Source: Kitasatospora terrestris (lineage in GTDB: Bacteria > Actinomycetota > Actinomycetes > Streptomycetales > Streptomycetaceae). From it: a stretch of 64,000 bases of DNA. The notes under the pieces are model-generated. The model searched no databases. It was not told the origin of the DNA and worked only from the letters and a program-made list of their open reading frames with translations. The translations under genes and the position numbers were made by a program. This document shows, one piece after another, positions 57,187-64,000 of this stretch. How positions within the stretch are numbered: position 1 is the stretch's first letter; every line of letters starts with the position of its first letter. The stretch lies in NCBI RefSeq assembly GCF_039542905.1, contig NZ_BAABIS010000001.1:434001-498000 (forward strand). The letters run 5' to 3'.

Positions 57187-58587
57187 GTGACCACGCCCAC
57201 CACCGTCAACGGCGGTGTCTCCCACTGGCACACCGCCCTCGGCGCCACCGCGCCGCGCCCCGCGCTGGACGGCCCCACCGAGGTGGACGTCGCCGTCGTC
57301 GGCGGCGGCTACACCGGTCTGTGGACGGCGTACTACCTCAAGCGGGCCGAGCCCTCGCTGCGGATCGCCGTGCTGGAGCAGCGTTTCTGCGGCTACGGCG
57401 CCTCCGGCCGCAACGGCGGCTGGCTGTACAACGGCTTCGCCGGCCGCTCCGCCTTCGCCCGGCGGTACGGCAAGGCACGGGCGGTCGCGCTGCAGCGGGC
57501 GATGACCGCCTCGGTGGACGAGGTGCTGCGGGTCTGCGCCGCCGAGGGCATCGACGCCGACCAGGTCAAGGGCGGCGTCCTGGAGGTCGCCCGCACCCCC
57601 GCCCAGCTGGAGCGCCTGGACGCCTTCGTCGCGGCCGAGCACGCCTACGGCGAGACCGGGGTGCGGCGGCTCACCGCCGCCGAGGCCGCCCGGCGGATCG
57701 CCGTCGACGGCGCGCTCGGCGCGAGCTGGACGCCGCACGGCGCCCGGCTGCAGCCGGTCAAGCTGGTCCGCGGCCTCGCCGCCGCCGCCGAACGGCTCGG
57801 CGTCGAGGTGTACGAGCGGACCGCGGTCACCGCCGTCCACCCGGCCGCGGGCACGACCCCGGCGCGGGCCGTCACCGAGCACGGCACCGTCTCGGCGCGG
57901 TACGTCCTGCGCTGCACCGAGGGGTTCACCGCCGGCCTGCCCGGCGAGAAGCGCTCCTGGCTGCCGATGAACTCCTCGATGATCGTCACCGCCCCGCTGC
58001 CCGCCTCGTTCTGGGAGTCGGCCGGCTGGGCCGGCCGCGAGACGCTCGGCGACTTCGCGCACGCCTACATGTACGCGCAGCGCACCGCGGACGACCGGAT
58101 CGCGATCGGCGGGCGCGGCGTGCCGTACCGCTTCGGCTCGCGCACCGACAACGACGGCTCGACCGCGCCGAGGACGGTCGAGCAGCTGGCCGGGATCCTC
58201 ACCCGGTTCTTCCCCGCGGCGCGCGGCGTCGCGGTGGAGCACGCCTGGTCCGGCGTGCTCGGGGTGCCCCGGGACTGGTGCAGCACGGTGGCCCTGGACC
58301 GCGCCTCGGGTCTCGGCTGGGCGGGCGGCTACGTCGGCAGCGGCGTGACCACCACCAACCTCGCCGCCCGCACCCTGCGCGACCTGGTCCTCGGCGAGCA
58401 CACCGAACTGACCGCCCTCCCCTGGGTCGACCACCGCGTCCGCAAGTGGGAGCCCGAGCCGCTGCGCTGGCTCGGCGTCCACGGCCTCTACGCCGCCTAC
58501 CACTTCGCCGACGCCCGGGAACGCGCCGGCCGGCCCCGCACCTCCCCCGTCGCCCGCCTCGCCGACCTGGTCTCCGGCCGCCACTGA
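57187..58587 (+). CDS. FAD-dependent amine/amino-acid oxidoreductase (DAO family)
   Basis: A 466-aa flavoprotein. The N-terminal dinucleotide-binding motif is [20 protein letters not shown] with G-G-G-x-x-G, followed by an acidic strand end (VLEQ) and the family segment [11 protein letters not shown]. The C-terminal FAD contact is [20 protein letters not shown]. This pattern matches gamma-glutamylputrescine oxidase/PuuB-like enzymes of the DAO superfamily; the C-terminal [12 protein letters not shown] is typical of that branch. The substrate may be an amine or polyamine derivative. Start is GTG 57187. The 187 bp before it hold no gene. Confidence 0.88.
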   Translation: MTTPTTVNGGVSHWHTALGATAPRPALDGPTEVDVAVVGGGYTGLWTAYYLKRAEPSLRIAVLEQRFCGYGASGRNGGWLYNGFAGRSAFARRYGKARAVALQRAMTASVDEVLRVCAAEGIDADQVKGGVLEVARTPAQLERLDAFVAAEHAYGETGVRRLTAAEAARRIAVDGALGASWTPHGARLQPVKLVRGLAAAAERLGVEVYERTAVTAVHPAAGTTPARAVTEHGTVSARYVLRCTEGFTAGLPGEKRSWLPMNSSMIVTAPLPASFWESAGWAGRETLGDFAHAYMYAQRTADDRIAIGGRGVPYRFGSRTDNDGSTAPRTVEQLAGILTRFFPAARGVAVEHAWSGVLGVPRDWCSTVALDRASGLGWAGGYVGSGVTTTNLAARTLRDLVLGEHTELTALPWVDHRVRKWEPEPLRWLGVHGLYAAYHFADARERAGRPRTSPVARLADLVSGRH

Positions 58588-58608
58588 CCGCCCGGAGACC
58601 AGGTCGGC
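58561..58608. terminator. 17-bp hairpin enclosing the stop codon
   Basis: GCCGACCTGGTCTCCGG pairs perfectly with CCGGAGACCAGGTCGGC; the 14-nt loop contains the TGA of the oxidoreductase gene. The left arm is coding sequence, the right arm lies before the convergent VOC gene. Confidence 0.8.
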
Positions 58609-58628
58609 GGGGCGGGCCGGTGCGCGGA

Positions 58629-59057
58629 CTACGGGCGCGCGTACGGCCGGGTCATCACCTCCAGGTTGTGGCCGTCGGGGTCGGCGAAGTACGCGCCGCG
58701 GCCACCGAACAGGGTGTTGACCCGGCCGGGTTCGGCATGGGCCGGGTCGGCGTAGTAGGTGACCCCGAGCGCCTCCAGGCGGGCGATCACGGCGTCGAAC
58801 CGCTCCTCGGGAACGAGGAAGGCGTAGTGCTGCGACTGGATCGGCTCGTCCCGCTTCTCGTAGTAGTCGAGCGTCACGCCGTTGCCGAGGTCGACGGGCA
58901 GGAACGGCCCGAACGGCGCGCCGACCTCCAGGCCGAGGACCACGGCCAGGAACTCGGCGGACAGGTACCGGTCGCTCGCGTACACGGCGGTGTGGTTCAA
59001 CTGCACGCCGGCCGCCGGCGGCTGAGCGGGGTGCTGGTGCTGCTGGGTGAAGGACAT
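58629..59057 (-). CDS. VOC family protein, glyoxalase-like
   Basis: A 142-aa single-domain VOC protein. It begins with a flexible segment TQQHQHPAQPP, then the first strand VQLNHTAVYASDRYLSAEFL with His as first metal ligand, the central SQHYAFLVPEERFDAVIARL and the end AYFADPDGHNLEVMTRPYA where Glu is the last ligand (P-D-G-H-x-x-E). The fold is used by lyases, dioxygenases and thiol-transfer resistance enzymes. ATG 59057 follows GGAGAG. It is convergent with the oxidoreductase and shares its hairpin. Confidence 0.87.
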   Translation of the reverse strand: MSFTQQHQHPAQPPAAGVQLNHTAVYASDRYLSAEFLAVVLGLEVGAPFGPFLPVDLGNGVTLDYYEKRDEPIQSQHYAFLVPEERFDAVIARLEALGVTYYADPAHAEPGRVNTLFGGRGAYFADPDGHNLEVMTRPYARP

Positions 59058-59362
59058 CGCTGGTGACTCTCCGGTCGTGGGATCCGCTGGAACGGGGGCG
59101 CCGGAATGCGGGCGCCGGGAGCGAGGACGCGGAGGGGACGGCGGGCCACGGGCCCGCCCCGGGTTCACGCCGAGGCCGGGAACCCCACTCGTGCGTGGCC
59201 CAAGGCCGACCCGGCAGTCACCCGGCCGACCCTAGACGACCACCCCCGCCCCCGACAACGCGGTTCACCGCCCGTCGCCCGGGGCCGGGCGTGGGGCGTT
59301 TCGCCTTGACTCGGTGCGGTCCGTCCGCCAAAGTAAGTAAACATTCACTTTGGAGGTGGACG
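59058..59362. other. Divergent intergenic region between VOC and TetR genes
   Basis: No gene is supported in these 305 bp. Near the VOC start there are two GGGCGCC-rich repeats (GGGGGCGCCGG and CGGGCGCCGGG, 59094-59122), and the TetR operator candidate is at 59330-59351. Confidence 0.45.
59330..59351. promoter_or_regulatory. Operator candidate of the TetR gene
   Basis: AAAGTAAGTAAACATTCACT(TT) is an A/T-rich imperfect dyad (arms AAAGTAA and TTCACTTT). Sites with AAGTxAxT...A-x-TTxACTT before TetR genes are common. It ends immediately before the GGAGG ribosome binding site. Confidence 0.6.
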
Positions 59363-59947
59363 TTGCCCAGGCCCAGCCAGAAGCCCGCCCTGCACGCCGC
59401 CGCGCTCGCCTGCTTCGCCGAGCGCGGGTACGACGCGACCCGCACCAAGCACATCGCCGAGCGCGCCGGAATGTCGGAGGCCGCGCTCTACCGGCACTAC
59501 CCGTCCAAGGAGGCGATCGCCCGCGCCCTGTACGCCGAGACCGTCGAGGCGTACGTCCGCACGCTGCGCGAGGTGGCCGACGGCCCCGGCGGCCCGCTGG
59601 AGCGGCTGGCAGGGGCGGTCCGCGCGATGCTCGCCGCGTACCGGGCGCAGCCGCACGCCTTCCTCTTCGCGCTGCACCGCACAGGCTCGCTGATGCCGGG
59701 CCTGCCACCCGGCAGCGAGTACCCGCTGCACGTCATCGAGGAGCTGATCGCCGAGGGCCAGCACGCCGGCGAGGTGCGCGAGGGCGCCCGGAACCTGCTC
59801 GCGGCCGTCTTCGCGGGCTGCGTCCTGCAGCCGGTGCTGGTGTCCGACCTCGCCGCGCCCGGCGCCCTCGACCTGCTCGGCACCGACGTGCACGACCTGA
59901 CCATCGAACAGGCGGCGCTGGCCGCCGTGAGGAGCGAGACCCGATGA
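59363..59947 (+). CDS. TetR family transcriptional regulator
   Basis: A 194-aa repressor. HTH: PALHAAALACFAERGYDATR, then TKHIAERAGMSEAALYRHYP and SKEAIARALY. The C-terminal domain includes LAGAVRAMLAAYRAQPHAFL and FALHRTGSLMPGLP. The start is TTG 59363, six bases after GGAGG; no ATG/GTG fits the ribosome binding site. The TGA overlaps the ATG of the next gene (ATGA), so it is co-translated with a membrane protein that is its likely target. The operator candidate just upstream suggests autoregulation. Confidence 0.88.
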   Translation: MPRPSQKPALHAAALACFAERGYDATRTKHIAERAGMSEAALYRHYPSKEAIARALYAETVEAYVRTLREVADGPGGPLERLAGAVRAMLAAYRAQPHAFLFALHRTGSLMPGLPPGSEYPLHVIEELIAEGQHAGEVREGARNLLAAVFAGCVLQPVLVSDLAAPGALDLLGTDVHDLTIEQAALAAVRSETR

Positions 59948-60540
59948 CCGCCACCCCGCGCACCGCGCTCCGCGCCCGTCCGGGCCGGGTCGCGCTCGCG
60001 GCGCTCGGCGCCTTCGCCGCCCTGATGGCCGCCATGACGGTCGCGGCGACGCGCTTCCACGACGCGTACGGCAGCGGCATCCTCAACCTGCTGGGTGCGC
60101 GCAACGCCGCCGAGCCCCGGACCGGCGGCTACTCCGCCGACACCGCGTACGCCTGGCTGACCGCGTTCGGCGCCGACGGCCGGCGGGACCACCTGCTGGT
60201 CCTGCTGCTGGACCTGCCGCTGATCGCCGCCTTCACGCTGTTCACCGCGGCCACCCTGCGCTGGGCCACGCCCCGCGCCCGGGCCGGGCTGCGGTGGGCG
60301 CTGCTCGCCGTCCCGCTCGCGGCGGCCGCGGCCAACCTGCTGGAGGACGCCGGCCTGACCGCGCTGCTGACGGCCTACCCGGCCCACCTCGACGGCCTGG
60401 CGGCCGCGGTCAGCGCGGTCAACGGGCTGAAGTCCGGGCTGTACTCCGCCTCCCTGCTGCTCGCCGTGACGGCGGCCGCGGTGCGGGGCGTCGTACTCGC
60501 CACCGGCCGCTGCCGCGTCCCCGGACCCGCAACGGGCTGA
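59944..60540 (+). CDS. Membrane protein coupled to TetR regulator, 198 aa
   Basis: An integral membrane protein with about four helices: VALAALGAFAALMAAMTVAA, LLVLLLDLPLIAAFTLFTAA, WALLAVPLAAAAANLLEDAG and SGLYSASLLLAVTAAAVRGV. Between helix 1 and 2 is an external-looking loop (FHDAYGSGILNLLGARNAAE). No family recognised. Its start overlaps the TetR stop, so expression follows the regulator. The role may be in the membrane response controlled by that TetR; nothing more specific can be said. Confidence 0.72.
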   Translation: MTATPRTALRARPGRVALAALGAFAALMAAMTVAATRFHDAYGSGILNLLGARNAAEPRTGGYSADTAYAWLTAFGADGRRDHLLVLLLDLPLIAAFTLFTAATLRWATPRARAGLRWALLAVPLAAAAANLLEDAGLTALLTAYPAHLDGLAAAVSAVNGLKSGLYSASLLLAVTAAAVRGVVLATGRCRVPGPATG

Positions 60541-60638
60541 GGCGCCGGGCCGAAGCGGACGGGTCGACCGCCCGAGGCGGCAAGCCCAACCGACCGCCGG
60601 CCCCGTCGGCCGCGAGCCGCCCGGTGACGGCCGTCGCC

Positions 60639-61118
60639 CTACGGCCGGATCTGCTCGCCCGCCAGGTCGCTGAAGCGGGTGACCGCGTCGCGCGCGGTGG
60701 CGGCCCGGCGGTCGAGGTCACCCCCGTCGGCGGCCGAGCGGACGGCGGCGGCCTCCTGCACGGCCCGCTCGGCGAGCTCGGTGATCGCCGGGCTCCGGGC
60801 GAGCATCCGCAGCCGGTAGTACGACTCCCAGGCGGCGGCGCGCAGGTGCCGCGACTCGTCGGCGACGGCCGCCGACTCCGCCTCCGGCGTGCCGCGCAGG
60901 CGCTCGCGGGCCCGGCGGTGCTGCGCCCGCCGGAAGGACAGCACCGTCCCGGCGAAGGCGCTGTACGCCTCCAGCCGTTGCCGCCGCAGCCACTCCTCGC
61001 GCCCCGACCGCAGCGCCTGCCCGGCCGCCCGCCGCTGGAACAGGTGGGCGGCCGCCGCGCCGGTGAGCGTCCCGACCAGCGCGAAGACGCCAGAAATCGT
61101 CCCCTCCGTGCCGGGCAT
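60639..61118 (-). CDS. Small protein with N-terminal membrane helix and coiled-coil-like body, 159 aa
   Basis: The N-terminus TEGTISGVFALVGTLTGAAA forms a single hydrophobic segment; the rest is strongly charged and helical (FQRRAAGQALRSGREEWLRR, QRLEAYSAFAGTVLSFRRAQ, HRRARERLRG, then AAAWESYYRLRMLARSPAIT). The composition suggests a membrane-anchored helical bundle, as in small Streptomyces proteins of unknown function. ATG 61118 is the best start; the open frame further upstream to 61253 has no start signal. Convergent with the TetR-linked membrane gene. Confidence 0.65.
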   Translation of the reverse strand: MPGTEGTISGVFALVGTLTGAAAAHLFQRRAAGQALRSGREEWLRRQRLEAYSAFAGTVLSFRRAQHRRARERLRGTPEAESAAVADESRHLRAAAWESYYRLRMLARSPAITELAERAVQEAAAVRSAADGGDLDRRAATARDAVTRFSDLAGEQIRP

Positions 61119-61178
61119 GGTCCCACGCGACCCTGACGCCCCCTCAGCCCGGGTCGGCGTCCGCTCCGATGGCACCCC

Positions 61179-61207
61179 TTGACAGCGCAATTGGTCTACT
61201 CCACTGT
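61179..61207 (+). promoter_or_regulatory. Promoter candidate of the secreted protein gene
   Basis: A consensus TTGACA at 61179-61184 and CACTGT at 61202-61207 with 17 bp between, in a relatively A/T-rich patch 58-86 bp before the start codon. The -10 match is weak. Confidence 0.4.
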
Positions 61208-61264
61208 GTGGTGCGCGCGCTCCCCGCACTGACCTCCAACCACCAGCCCCCACCTGGAGACAGC

Positions 61265-61948
61265 ATGCGCACCCCGAACCGCCGCCGCGACCGCCGAGCG
61301 CTGCCGGCCGGCCTGCTGGCCGCCGCCGTCGCGTCGGCCGCCCTCCTGTTCAGCTGGGGCGGCCCCGCCTCCGCGGCCACCGACGTCGAGGCGATCAGGA
61401 ACGGCGGCTTCAACATCGGCAACCACCTGACCTTCTGGTCCTGCGGCCGCATGGTCCTGCCCGCGAGCGGCGCCTCCTCGGGCCTGCAGGGCTACCCCGG
61501 CGACGTCGACTACGCCGGGTGCAGCCAGGAGGTCCCGGTCGAGCCGTCGTCCACCTACACGCTGACGGCGAACGTGCAGGGCCCGTACGTCTTCGTCGGC
61601 GCCACCGGGACGGGCGGCCCGGACCCGTCCCTCTGGTCGAACCTCCCGCAGTCCAACGTCCTGCGGACCACCTTCACCACCGGGCCGTCCACCACCTCGG
61701 TCACCGTGTGGTTCCACGGCTGGTACCTCCAGGGCCCGTACGTGATCAACCACATCTCGCTGTTCGGCCCGGGCAAGCCGCAGCCCTGCTGGATCACCCT
61801 CCTCCCGGTCGCCCCGACGAGCCCCGCCGCCTTCTTCACCCCCACCCCCGGCGGCGGCTCGTTCTCGCCCACTCCCGACACCACCGTCTCCCCGTCGCCA
61901 GGCAGTTCGGTCTCCCCATCGCCCAGCGGCCCCTGCCTCCCCAGCTGA
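61265..61948 (+). CDS. Secreted carbohydrate-binding-like protein with Pro/Ser/Thr tail
   Basis: A 227-aa exported protein. Signal: RRALPAGLLAAAVASAALLF and SWGGPASAAT. The mature part is a jelly-roll-like domain with NGGFNIGNHLTFWSCGR, VEPSSTYTLTANVQGPYVFV and HGWYLQGPYVINHISLFGPG, a pattern seen in NPCBM/CBM-type modules of Streptomyces glycosidases. Two pairs of Cys may form disulfides. The last ~55 residues are a Pro/Ser/Thr-rich tail. There is no catalytic domain. ATG 61265 follows GGAG. It probably binds an external polysaccharide. Confidence 0.75.
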   Translation: MRTPNRRRDRRALPAGLLAAAVASAALLFSWGGPASAATDVEAIRNGGFNIGNHLTFWSCGRMVLPASGASSGLQGYPGDVDYAGCSQEVPVEPSSTYTLTANVQGPYVFVGATGTGGPDPSLWSNLPQSNVLRTTFTTGPSTTSVTVWFHGWYLQGPYVINHISLFGPGKPQPCWITLLPVAPTSPAAFFTPTPGGGSFSPTPDTTVSPSPGSSVSPSPSGPCLPS

Positions 61949-61981
61949 CGCACCGCACCGGCGGTACGGCCCTCCGGTCCC

Positions 61982-62005
61982 CCGGCCCTTCGCCGGCGGG
62001 GCCGG
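61982..62005. terminator. Weak hairpin after the secreted protein gene
   Basis: CCGGCCC and GGGCCGG pair over 7 bp around a 10-nt loop, 34 bp after the stop. Confidence 0.4.
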
Positions 62006-62112
62006 TCGGCCCTCCGCCCGGGCCACTCGGTCCTGGGCCGAACAGCGCCGGGCGGTCCAAGCTGGAGTCAGCCGGGAGCACCGTCCGGGTGCCCGCGAGG
62101 AGGTGGGCCGCC

Positions 62113-62676
62113 ATGCTCAACCGTGCGCGCCGACGCGGCAACCCGCTGCGGCGGGGCAGCGACCGCGTCCAGTGGTGGCTGGGCTCCGTCCTGCTCGCCA
62201 CGGCCGTCCTCGCCCTGCCGGCCGCCGCGGCAGCCGGGTTCGCCACCTACCGGGCGCAGCTGCACGCCGGCCAGACCGCCTCGGCCACCCGGCAACCGGT
62301 GGAGGCCCGGCTCACCGCCGACGCGCCCCTCGCCGACTCCGGTACGCCCGCCAAGGTCCCGGCCACCGCCGCCTGGACCACGGCGGACGGGGCCACCCGG
62401 ACAGCGTCCGTCCAGGTCTGGTCGGGCGAGCGGGCCGGCAGCACGGTGACGGTCTGGACCGACGCCCGGGGCGCCGTCGTCCCCGCCCCGGTCACCCGCG
62501 GCCAGGCCGCCCAGGACGGCTGGCTCACCGCCGCCACCCTCGCGACCACGGTCCCCCTGCTGTGCCTCTGCGCCTGGAAAGGCAGCCTCCTCCTGCTCGA
62601 CCGCCGCCGCCTCGCCCAGTGGGACACCGAGTGGACCCTGGTCGAGCCCCACTGGACCCGGCGCCAGCCGAGCTGA
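62113..62676 (+). CDS. Rv1733c-like membrane protein
   Basis: A 187-aa membrane protein of the Rv1733c type. The N-terminal signature is a basic stretch with NPLRRGSDRVQWWLGSVLLA, then a first helix (LLATAVLALPAAAAAGFATY), an extracytoplasmic domain of ~80 residues (VPATAAWTTADGATRTASVQ, VWSGERAGSTVTVWTDARG) and a second helix (LATTVPLLCLCAWKGSLLLL) followed by a basic tail. The mycobacterial homologue belongs to the dormancy regulon; the function is unknown. ATG 62113 follows GAGGAGG. Next to it, 36 bp downstream, starts a P-type ATPase, a combination often seen in stress regulons. Confidence 0.82.
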   Translation: MLNRARRRGNPLRRGSDRVQWWLGSVLLATAVLALPAAAAAGFATYRAQLHAGQTASATRQPVEARLTADAPLADSGTPAKVPATAAWTTADGATRTASVQVWSGERAGSTVTVWTDARGAVVPAPVTRGQAAQDGWLTAATLATTVPLLCLCAWKGSLLLLDRRRLAQWDTEWTLVEPHWTRRQPS

Positions 62677-62712
62677 CCGGACGCGCAGGATCACACCCGG
62701 GGACGGCGCACG

Positions 62713-64000
62713 ATGACCACGCCCGCGAAGCACTCCCCCGCTCGTCCGCCCGGGACGGGCCGCTCGGCCGGGCTCAGCTCCTCGGAGGCGGCGCTGCGCC
62801 TGGAGCGCCACGGACCGAACGTGATCGCGTCCGTGCCGAGCATCCCGCTCTGGTCCCGGGTCGCTGCCCAGCTCCGCGATCCCCTCGTGCTGGTGCTGCT
62901 CGCCGCCGTCCTGCTGACCCTCGCGACCGCCGACTACCCGGACGCCGTCGTGATCGGCCTGGTGGTGGTCGCCAACACCGCGGTCGGCGTGGCGCAGGAG
63001 GTCAGGGCCGACCGGGCCGTCGAGGCACTCGGGGCCCTCAGCGCCCCTGGCGCCTTGGTGGTCCGGGACGGCACGGAGCGGCAGGTCCCGGCTGCTGCCG
63101 TGGTGCCCGGCGACACCGTGGTCCTGGGCGCGGGGGACATCGTCGCCGCGGACGGCCGGTTGGTGCGGGCCGAAGCCCTGCTGGTGGACGAGTCGACCGC
63201 GACCGGGGAGTCCGTACCGGTCGACAAGACGGCCGCGCCGGGGGCAGTGCCCGGGGATGCGGATCCGGGGACCACCGGTCCGTCCACCGTTCTCGCCGGG
63301 ACCGTGGTGGTGCGTGGCCGAGGGGTCGCCGAGGTGACGGCGACCGGCGCGGAGAGCACTCTCGGCCAGGTCGCCGCACAGCTGCGCCCCCGTTCCCGCG
63401 CCACGCCGCTGCAGCGACGTCTGGCGGGTCTGGGCCGCGTGCTCGCCGCGGTGGCGGTGGGGCTGTCGGTGGTGGTCTTCGGCTGGGGGCTGGCCCGAGG
63501 CCAGGGGTTCGAGCTGATGGCGGTGACCGCGATCAGCCTGGCGGTGGCGGCCGTCCCCGAGTCGCTCCCCGCCGTGGTGACGCTCAGCCTGGCGCTGGGC
63601 GCCCAGCGGATGGCCGCGCGGCACGCGATCGTCCGGCACCTGCCAGCGGTCGAGACGCTCGGCTCGGTAACGGTCCTGGCCACCGACAAGACGGGCACCC
63701 TCACGGAGGGGGTGATGTTCGCGGAGCGGGTCTGGACACCGGCGGCGAGTGCCGTCCTGTCCGGTCGTGGCTACCGACCGGCCGGCGCGGTCACGGTCGT
63801 CCCGGACGACGTGGCCGGCCGTCTGGCGATCCGCGAGGTGCTGCGCGCAGCGGCGCTGTGCGGCGACGCGTCGCTGGTGGCACCGCAGCCGCCCGACGAC
63901 GGTGACTGGTCGGCGCTCGGCGATCCGACCGAGGCGGCGTTGCTGGCAGCGGCCGCGAAAGCGGGCGTGGACCCGGCGGAGGAGCTCACGGCCGGCCCCC
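62713..64000 (+). CDS. P-type cation-transporting ATPase, N-terminal part
   Basis: The first 429 residues of a P2-type ATPase; the gene continues beyond the window. Order of motifs: cation-ATPase N domain ([20 protein letters not shown]), helices 1-2 ([20 protein letters not shown]), actuator-domain TGES at residues 164-167, helix 4 with [20 protein letters not shown] (in place of PEGL), and the phosphorylation site DKTGTLTEG with Asp325. The P-E-S-L variant and short N-terminus fit actinobacterial Ca2+/Mn2+-type (CtpF-like) pumps. Start ATG 62713 lies 36 bp after the Rv1733c-like gene, so both may be co-transcribed. Confidence 0.9.
   Translation, partial: MTTPAKHSPARPPGTGRSAGLSSSEAALRLERHGPNVIASVPSIPLWSRVAAQLRDPLVLVLLAAVLLTLATADYPDAVVIGLVVVANTAVGVAQEVRADRAVEALGALSAPGALVVRDGTERQVPAAAVVPGDTVVLGAGDIVAADGRLVRAEALLVDESTATGESVPVDKTAAPGAVPGDADPGTTGPSTVLAGTVVVRGRGVAEVTATGAESTLGQVAAQLRPRSRATPLQRRLAGLGRVLAAVAVGLSVVVFGWGLARGQGFELMAVTAISLAVAAVPESLPAVVTLSLALGAQRMAARHAIVRHLPAVETLGSVTVLATDKTGTLTEGVMFAERVWTPAASAVLSGRGYRPAGAVTVVPDDVAGRLAIREVLRAAALCGDASLVAPQPPDDGDWSALGDPTEAALLAAAAKAGVDPAEELTAGP

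Noticed and set aside
1..64000. tRNA, rRNA or riboswitch genes
   Set aside because: I looked for the usual conserved segments and saw none; a covariance-model scan would be needed to exclude small or divergent RNAs.

Overview
The window is very rich in G+C, with codon third positions almost always G or C. It has many GTG and some TTG starts, ATGA/GTGA stop-start overlaps, likely leaderless genes, many secreted proteins and many TetR-type regulators. This points to an actinomycete, most probably a streptomycete (Streptomyces or Kitasatospora). The gene content is accessory rather than core: no rRNA, tRNA or ribosomal gene was seen, and there are one IS element and several broken genes, so a chromosome arm is the likely setting.

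Layout. 1-4065: a minus-strand operon (ATPase-fold protein, CocE/X-Pro peptidase-like hydrolase, two peptide-type ABC permeases), divergent from a TetR gene; two copies of one 23-bp dyad are probable TetR operators. 4285-16900: mixed enzymes and unknown genes (alpha/beta hydrolase, serine hydrolase, flavin reductase-like, GNAT, methyltransferase, VOC, DoxX, a long acyl-CoA dehydrogenase) with remnants of a SUKH-like gene, an amidase and a molbindin (TOBE) gene. 17049-25087: a secreted multidomain protein, a SpoIIE-type phosphatase, a HAD hydrolase, a stand-alone condensation-domain protein and a secreted transglycosylase. 25088-26183: an IS5-family element inserted exactly at the stop codon of that transglycosylase gene. 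26357-29855: MarR plus exporter, and a multicopper oxidase lipoprotein.

30150-39564 is the most interesting part. It holds an XRE/NB-ARC/TPR regulator; a divergent pair of operons encoding a 76-aa carrier protein with a class II aaRS-like amino acid:carrier-protein ligase on one side, and a PhyH-type oxygenase, a 996-aa fusion (uncharacterised GT-A-like domain plus condensation domain) and an MFS exporter on the other. I infer that an amino acid is loaded onto the small carrier protein, possibly hydroxylated there, transferred by the condensation domain and exported. The product cannot be read from the sequence.

39647-47500: a wall/membrane-anchored protein, TetR and LuxR regulators, a deletion scar joining the 3' parts of a LysR gene and an NmrA-like gene, a tiny secreted peptide with a partner gene, an NlpC/P60-like secreted protein with four near-identical repeats, an ATP-grasp protein and a serine hydrolase. 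47523-64000: an M20 amidohydrolase/MFS operon with a divergent double-domain Lrp regulator, a minimal collagenase-like protease, a lipoprotein, a broken wall-lytic gene, a patatin-like protein with a divergent TetR and duplicated operators, a cold-shock protein, a NarK-like transporter, a DAO-type oxidoreductase, VOC, TetR and membrane genes, and the first third of a P-type cation ATPase that runs off the window.
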